NCBI GenBank assembly: GCA_965364735.1
Contig: CBDTYW010000034.1
Coordinates: 1-19,830 of the forward strand
Reading direction: 5' to 3'
Origin: CBDTYW01 sp965364735
GTDB taxonomy: Bacteria > Actinomycetota > Nitriliruptoria > Nitriliruptorales > Nitriliruptoraceae
DNA length: 19,830 nucleotides
Shown: positions 16,007 to 19,830 of the stretch, one piece after another
Numbering within the stretch: the stretch's first letter is position 1
Layout: each line of letters begins with the position of its first letter
Program-made: the position numbers and the translations under genes
The notes under the pieces: generated by a model
Database searches by the model: none
Told to the model about the DNA's origin: nothing
Seen by the model: the letters and a program-made list of their open reading frames with translations, nothing else

Positions 16007-16810
16007 ATGTCCGAGCAGCACGTCCTGACCGAGCTGATCGACCACACGCTGGTCGTCACGCTGAACCGCCCGGAGGCCAAGAACGCCTTCTCTCCCAGCA
16101 TGCTCGGCGGGATGCTCGCCGCCTGGGAGCGGATCGACGAGGACGACGACATCCGCTGCGCGATCCTGACGGGCGCTGGCGGCACCTTCTGCGCAGGCGC
16201 CGACCTCAAGGCCATGGGCAAGCAGAAGCCCGTCGAGGACATGGACGACAACGAGAAGCGCTACGCCTCCGACGCAGGGAACGCCTGGAACGCGCTGCTC
16301 CGTCACTACAACCTGACCAAGCCGTTGATCGCTGCGGTCGAGGGTCACGCGATCGCGGGCGGCACGGAGATCCTCCAGCCGACCGACATCCGCGTCGCCG
16401 GAGAGAGCGCGACGTTCGGCGTCGCCGAGGCCCGACGCGGGCTCTTCCCGCTCGGCGGCTCGACCGTTCGCCTGCGTCGCCAGATCCCGTACACGCTGGC
16501 CGCGGAGATGCTGCTGACCGGCAAGACGATCACGGCGCAGGAAGCGCTCGCGTACGGCCTGATCGGTCACGTCGTCCCCGACGGCACCGCGCTGGACAAG
16601 GCGCTGGAGCTCGCGACGCTCGTCAACCGCAACGGCCCCGTCGCCGTCAAGGCCATCAAGCGCTCGCTCACCGAGACCGAGGGACACCCCGAGGCCGAGG
16701 CGCTCGCGATCGAGCTCAAGATCGGGATGGCGGTCTTCGCCTCCGAGGACGCGAAGGAAGGCCCGCGCGCATTCGCTGAGAAGCGCGAGCCCAACTTCGT
16801 CGGGCGCTGA
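16007..16810 (+). CDS. echA19: Steroid enoyl-CoA hydratase EchA19
   Basis: A 267-aa crotonase. The CoA/oxyanion-hole segments are FCAGADLKAM (61-70) and AIAGGTEILQ (115-124); the two catalytic glutamates are Glu121 and Glu141 (GVAEARRGLFPLGG). The stretches IAGGTEILQ, TDIRVAGESATFG, VRLRRQIPYT, GLIGHVVPDG and DAKEGPRAFAEKREPNF match M. tuberculosis EchA19 (Rv3516). EchA19 hydrates the 24,25-double bond of 3-oxo-cholest-4,24-dien-26-oyl-CoA in the first beta-oxidation cycle, between the CoA ligase FadD19 and thiolase FadA5, both in this window. The ATG at 16007 has AAGAGG upstream. The gene is divergent from the MBL gene, has a KstR-like operator, and is followed 6 nt later by a thioesterase gene. 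Confidence 0.93.
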   Translation: MSEQHVLTELIDHTLVVTLNRPEAKNAFSPSMLGGMLAAWERIDEDDDIRCAILTGAGGTFCAGADLKAMGKQKPVEDMDDNEKRYASDAGNAWNALLRHYNLTKPLIAAVEGHAIAGGTEILQPTDIRVAGESATFGVAEARRGLFPLGGSTVRLRRQIPYTLAAEMLLTGKTITAQEALAYGLIGHVVPDGTALDKALELATLVNRNGPVAVKAIKRSLTETEGHPEAEALAIELKIGMAVFASEDAKEGPRAFAEKREPNFVGR

Positions 16811-16816
16811 CCAGCC

Positions 16817-17479
16817 GTGTCGGAGGCGGGCCCCGACGACCACTGGACCGACGTCCGCATGCGGGCGTCCTCGCCCGAGCCCGAGCTCGACGCGCTCGCA
16901 TCGGAGCTCCGACAGCTGAACGCTGCCGTCATCGCGACGCTCGTCGACCGCGGCCATCTCGCGGAGGCTCGAGCTCTCGTCGCCGAGGCCCGGACGCTGG
17001 TCGAAGGTGATCTGCGTGCTGGCCCACACGTTCCCGCGCCACCGCTCAACGGCGTGCGCACGCTGGAGCTGCAGTACTCCCCCGCCATGGGGCACGCGAA
17101 CCCGATCGCGCCCCCGATGCACCTGGAGTTCATCGACGGAGCCGATGGCGGGCGGGAGGTCGTCGGCACGGTGACCCTCTCGCGCATGTCCGAGGGGCCC
17201 CCCGACGCCGCGCACGGCGGGGCCACCGCGACGCTGCTCGATCAGGCGCTCGGCATCGCGAACATCGCCGCCGGACACCCGGGCGTGACGATTCGCCTCG
17301 ACACCCGATATCGCAGCCGGACACCGCTCGGCACCGAGCTCGCCGTGCGTGCACGCCACGTCCGCGTCGAGGGCCGCGACGCCCATGCGCACGCCACGCT
17401 GCACGACGGCGACCGGCTCTGCGTGGAGGCGTTCGGCACGTTCAGGATCGTTCACCACCTGCTTCCCGAGCGGCCCTGA
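16817..17479 (+). CDS. Hotdog-fold (PaaI/4HBT-type) acyl-CoA thioesterase
   Basis: A 220-aa protein. The C-terminal two thirds (about 85-215) is a hotdog domain with the typical helix motif AAHGGATATLLDQALG (131-146), where HGG and Asp142 correspond to active-site positions, followed by the strand IRLDTRYRSRTPLGTEL. The N-terminal 70 residues form a helical, Ala/Arg/Glu-rich extension. Such proteins hydrolyse acyl-CoA thioesters in the cytoplasm. The start is GTG at 16817, 6 nt after the echA19 stop; the Shine-Dalgarno is weak, so translation probably depends on readthrough from echA19. Co-transcription with echA19 suggests it relieves CoA trapping by steroid thioesters, or tunes the level of the CoA thioesters that KstR senses; this is inference. 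Confidence 0.83.
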   Translation: MSEAGPDDHWTDVRMRASSPEPELDALASELRQLNAAVIATLVDRGHLAEARALVAEARTLVEGDLRAGPHVPAPPLNGVRTLELQYSPAMGHANPIAPPMHLEFIDGADGGREVVGTVTLSRMSEGPPDAAHGGATATLLDQALGIANIAAGHPGVTIRLDTRYRSRTPLGTELAVRARHVRVEGRDAHAHATLHDGDRLCVEAFGTFRIVHHLLPERP

Positions 17480-17491
17480 CGCCCGAGCGGC

Positions 17492-19396
17492 TCAGCCGAG
17501 CAGGTCAGCCCGCAGGCCCGCCACAACGCGCTGGAGGTCCTCGGCCTCGCGGCGACGTCCGTTGTTCACGCGCAGCACGCGGGACGCAACGAGCGCAGAG
17601 CCTCCCAGCACGAAGATCGCGGCGCCGAGGATCCCGCCCGAAACGATGTAGGGGATCTGCTCCCACTCGAACGGCGCGAGCGACGCGCCGCGCCAGCCGA
17701 GCACGATGACGATGAAGCCGAGGACCATGCCGACCAGGCCGCTCATCGCGAGTCGATCACTGAGTCGCTCGGCGCCGTCGCGCGCTGGTGTCTCGTGCCT
17801 GCGGGTCTCGACGGATCCCTCCGCGGCGGACTTCGGCAGCACGATGGTCCTCGATGTCTCTTGGTCTGCTCGGACGGCGGTCGTCGAGTGCAGGTGCGAG
17901 TCCCGGGAGCCGGAGCTGCCTCCGTCGCCGTTGCCGCCATCACCGCCGTTCAACGGACCACCGCCGCCATCGGGATCGTCGTCGTCCCCGTCCTCACGGC
18001 TCGCCTCCAGCGCGGCTCGACGGTCGCCTTCGACGTGCCGAGCGCCTCGCCACAACACGACGGAGCCCACGAAGATGAGCGGCATGAACAACGCGAACGC
18101 GAGGCCCGTGTTGCCGACCATCTCACCGGACGCGTTGGTGAACGGGAAGGTGTCAGCCACGAAGCCCAGGAAGAGCGGTGAGAACGCACCGACCAACGTC
18201 GACAGGAACTGGATCAGCGAGAACGCAGTTCCACGCACCGCTGGTGGCGTGACCTCGGACGTCATGGCGGCCGTGGCCGGGAGCGCCCCGACGATCGCTC
18301 CGACACCGATGATCTGCAGCGGCATCCGCACGGCGTAGACCGGGACGGGAAGGAACGACAGCAGGAGCGCGATCGCGCCGCCGGTCATCCCGATCGCGGC
18401 GTACTCGAGCGGAGCTCCGGGGCGTCGACCACGGGCCTTGTCCGCGACGCGGCCGCCGATGATGGTGCCGCCGATCGCACCCAGAAGAATCAGCCCGCCG
18501 GTCAACGCAGCGGCTCGGGTGCCCGAGAGGTTGCTGTGGCGCTCGTGGTAGACGGCCGCCCAGAAGCCGATCCCCGAAAGCGCACCTGCGGCGACGCCCG
18601 TGCCGACGATCAGCGCGCGCAGGCTCGGGATGCTGGAGGCTGCGCGGAGGCCCTCGATGAGATCCGCCATGCGGAACGCCTCGTCGGTCGGGTCGACCGG
18701 CGGGGCCAGATCGGAGGGGTCGACGCCGGCGGCGATCGCCTCCTCGATGTCCGCCTCACCACGCTGGGGCTCCTCGAGCCGCCAGATGGAGAACGCGAGC
18801 AACGAGCCGGGAACACCGACGAGCAGGAACGCGGCGCGCCAGCCGAGGATGCCGGCCACGATGCCTGCGAGGATCAGGCCGAGCGCGCTACCGACCGTCC
18901 CGGCAACGCGCTGGAACGCGTAGGCGCGACCACGGATACGGGCCGGGTAGTAGTCGGCGATGAGCGAAGACGACGCCGGGTTGTCCATCGTCTCGCCCAT
19001 CCCGAGCGCGGCGCGGACGACGAAGAACTGGAAGAAGTTCGTGACCATGGCGGTCAGCGCGGACAGCGCGGCCCAGATCGTGAGCACCACGGCGATGATC
19101 TTCGTCCGCGGACGCCGGTCCGCGAGGTAGCCCGCCGGCACCGCCATCAGGAAGCTGGCGATGGTGAAGGCGAACGGAAGCAGTCCGACCTGAGTGTCGG
19201 AGAAGCCGAGCTCGTCCTGCACCAACGTGATGACGCCGGGCAGGATGCCCTTGTCGATCCCGTCGACGAGACCGACTGCGGCGAGCAGGAGGAGCGGCCG
19301 GAAGCCGCGACGCCCCCAGCGCGATGCCGTCGAGTCGCCTTCGCCGCCGGGTCCGGCGATCGTGGTGGCCGGCGCTGCGGCGAGGTCCTGGCTCAT
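17492..19396 (-). CDS. MFS transporter with Gly/Asp-rich linker and extra C-terminal membrane domain
   Basis: A 634-aa protein. About 35-450 is a major-facilitator core with the motif-A loop GYLADRRPRTK (89-99), a central cytoplasmic loop (about 205-255) and a MPLQIIGVGAIVGALPATAA (358-377) segment; the overall pattern recalls Spinster-like MFS proteins. After the twelfth helix come an acidic/glycine-rich linker (about 466-500, for example EDGDDDDPDGGGG), a polar stretch to 547, and two further hydrophobic segments (about 551-568 and 582-606), then a basic C-terminus. Ordinary MFS proteins are 400-480 aa. The ATG at 19396 lies 9 nt after the stop of a substrate-binding-protein gene, so the two are co-transcribed. 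Substrate unknown; steroid or steroid-metabolite transport is possible by context. Its stop lies 12 nt from the convergent thioesterase stop. Confidence 0.85.
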   Translation of the reverse strand: MSQDLAAAPATTIAGPGGEGDSTASRWGRRGFRPLLLLAAVGLVDGIDKGILPGVITLVQDELGFSDTQVGLLPFAFTIASFLMAVPAGYLADRRPRTKIIAVVLTIWAALSALTAMVTNFFQFFVVRAALGMGETMDNPASSSLIADYYPARIRGRAYAFQRVAGTVGSALGLILAGIVAGILGWRAAFLLVGVPGSLLAFSIWRLEEPQRGEADIEEAIAAGVDPSDLAPPVDPTDEAFRMADLIEGLRAASSIPSLRALIVGTGVAAGALSGIGFWAAVYHERHSNLSGTRAAALTGGLILLGAIGGTIIGGRVADKARGRRPGAPLEYAAIGMTGGAIALLLSFLPVPVYAVRMPLQIIGVGAIVGALPATAAMTSEVTPPAVRGTAFSLIQFLSTLVGAFSPLFLGFVADTFPFTNASGEMVGNTGLAFALFMPLIFVGSVVLWRGARHVEGDRRAALEASREDGDDDDPDGGGGPLNGGDGGNGDGGSSGSRDSHLHSTTAVRADQETSRTIVLPKSAAEGSVETRRHETPARDGAERLSDRLAMSGLVGMVLGFIVIVLGWRGASLAPFEWEQIPYIVSGGILGAAIFVLGGSALVASRVLRVNNGRRREAEDLQRVVAGLRADLLG

Positions 19397-19405
19397 GGGC
19401 TCGCC

Positions 19406-19830
19406 TCAGTCGTAGTAGTAGAAGACGTTGCCGCAGGCGATCCCGGACGCCGGCGCCTTGCGGACGAACTGACCTCCCTGGATGGCCAGCTCCACGAAGC
19501 AGTCGACGGGGACCTGCGAGCCGACGTGATAGGCGGGATGCAGGCCGTTGCCGTCCCAGCCGTCGACCGCCCGGATCGCGGCGAGCATCTTCTCGCGTGT
19601 GACGTTCGGACCCATCTCCTGGAGCAGCTGGGCCGTGAGCTTTGAGGCCGACCAGGCCTGCAGCCCCAGCGCGGTCGGGGTCTTGCCCGGCGCGACCTGG
19701 TCGAGCCACTGGGCGTAGAGCTGGAGCTCGGGGTTGCCGGCGATTTCCTCGACCACCGCCGTCGAGATCAGCACGGTCGTGCCCTCGAGGTCGGCCCCGC
19801 CCAGCGTGATCAGGTCCTTGGTGTAGGTGT
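19406..19830 (-). CDS. ABC transporter substrate-binding protein (branched-chain amino-acid/Peripla_BP_6 type), C-terminal part
   Basis: The frame is open from the window edge to a TGA at 19406-19408, giving the last 140 residues. Features typical of type I periplasmic binding proteins of the LivJ class: PELQLYAQWLDQVAPGKTPT, LGLQAWSASKLTAQLLQEMG (exposed helix after a conserved aromatic) and VTREKMLAAIRAVDGWDGNG (helix and turn near the C-terminus), then a Cys pair (DCF, ACG) that may form a disulfide. In other actinobacteria such lipoproteins feed ABC importers for amino acids, amides or aromatic/steroid acids. The signal peptide is outside the window. No permease or ATPase gene is seen; the next gene downstream is an MFS transporter instead. 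Confidence 0.8.
   Translation of the reverse strand, partial: TYTKDLITLGGADLEGTTVLISTAVVEEIAGNPELQLYAQWLDQVAPGKTPTALGLQAWSASKLTAQLLQEMGPNVTREKMLAAIRAVDGWDGNGLHPAYHVGSQVPVDCFVELAIQGGQFVRKAPASGIACGNVFYYYD

Noticed and set aside
15971..17458. Long minus-strand open frame of 495 codons opposite echA19 and the thioesterase
   Set aside because: A shadow of two well-identified plus-strand genes; no domain can be recognised.
18536..19645. Plus-strand open frame of 369 codons opposite the MFS and binding-protein genes
   Set aside because: Antisense composition and no recognisable motif; the minus strand encodes clear membrane segments.

Overview
The window is GC-rich, densely packed DNA from an actinobacterium. 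It carries most of a sterol (cholesterol/phytosterol) side-chain degradation cluster together with its KstR-type repressor. The assignments rest on close motif-level agreement with Mycobacterium tuberculosis and Rhodococcus proteins (KstR, FadD17, FadD19, Ltp2, Ltp3, Ltp4, FadA5, EchA19, CYP125), recalled without a database search. The genus cannot be read from the sequence. Gene order differs from M. tuberculosis, which points to a lineage other than the mycobacteria.

Layout. (1) 1-970, + strand: the 3' end of an SCP-x-type thiolase, then kstR. (2) 13245-972, - strand: an eleven-gene operon of tightly spaced genes in transcription order: stand-alone DUF35 (ChsH2 C-terminal type), ltp2, nitronate-monooxygenase-like flavoprotein, CYP125/124-type P450, acyl-CoA ligase, DUF35 without Zn ligands, Zn-ribbon DUF35, ltp4, ltp3, fadD19, fadD17. 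(3) 13497-14660, + strand: fadA5, divergent from the operon and followed by two strong hairpins. (4) 15875-14763, - strand: a metallo-beta-lactamase-fold hydrolase. (5) 16007-17479, + strand: echA19 and a hotdog thioesterase. (6) 19830-17492, - strand: the 3' end of an ABC substrate-binding protein and an unusually long MFS transporter.

Regulation. Both divergent intergenic regions carry palindromes fitting the KstR consensus TnnAACnnGTTnnA at 7 of 8 fixed positions: 13347-13360, 13419-13432, 15897-15910 and 15960-15973. One of these sits inside the fadA5 promoter, between plausible -35 and -10 elements. Two of the four also fit the KstR2 consensus AnCAAGnnCTTGnT at 9 of 10 fixed positions.

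How the genes work together (inference). The P450 would oxidise the terminal side-chain carbon and FadD19/FadD17 would make CoA thioesters. EchA19 would hydrate the enoyl-CoA and FadA5 (perhaps with the SCP-x thiolase) would thiolyse. Ltp3/Ltp4 plus two DUF35 proteins would remove the C24 branch of plant sterols by a retro-aldol step. Ltp2 plus its DUF35 partner would perform the last retro-aldol cleavage at C17. The acyl-CoA dehydrogenases (ChsE type) and the MaoC hydratase (ChsH1/ChsH2 N-terminal half) needed for the full route are not in the window. The most interesting points are the two separate aldolase/DUF35 modules, the stand-alone form of domains that are fused in mycobacteria, the possible dual KstR/KstR2 operators, and genes not usually named in this regulon (MBL hydrolase, hotdog thioesterase, Rv1533-like flavoprotein, extended MFS protein).
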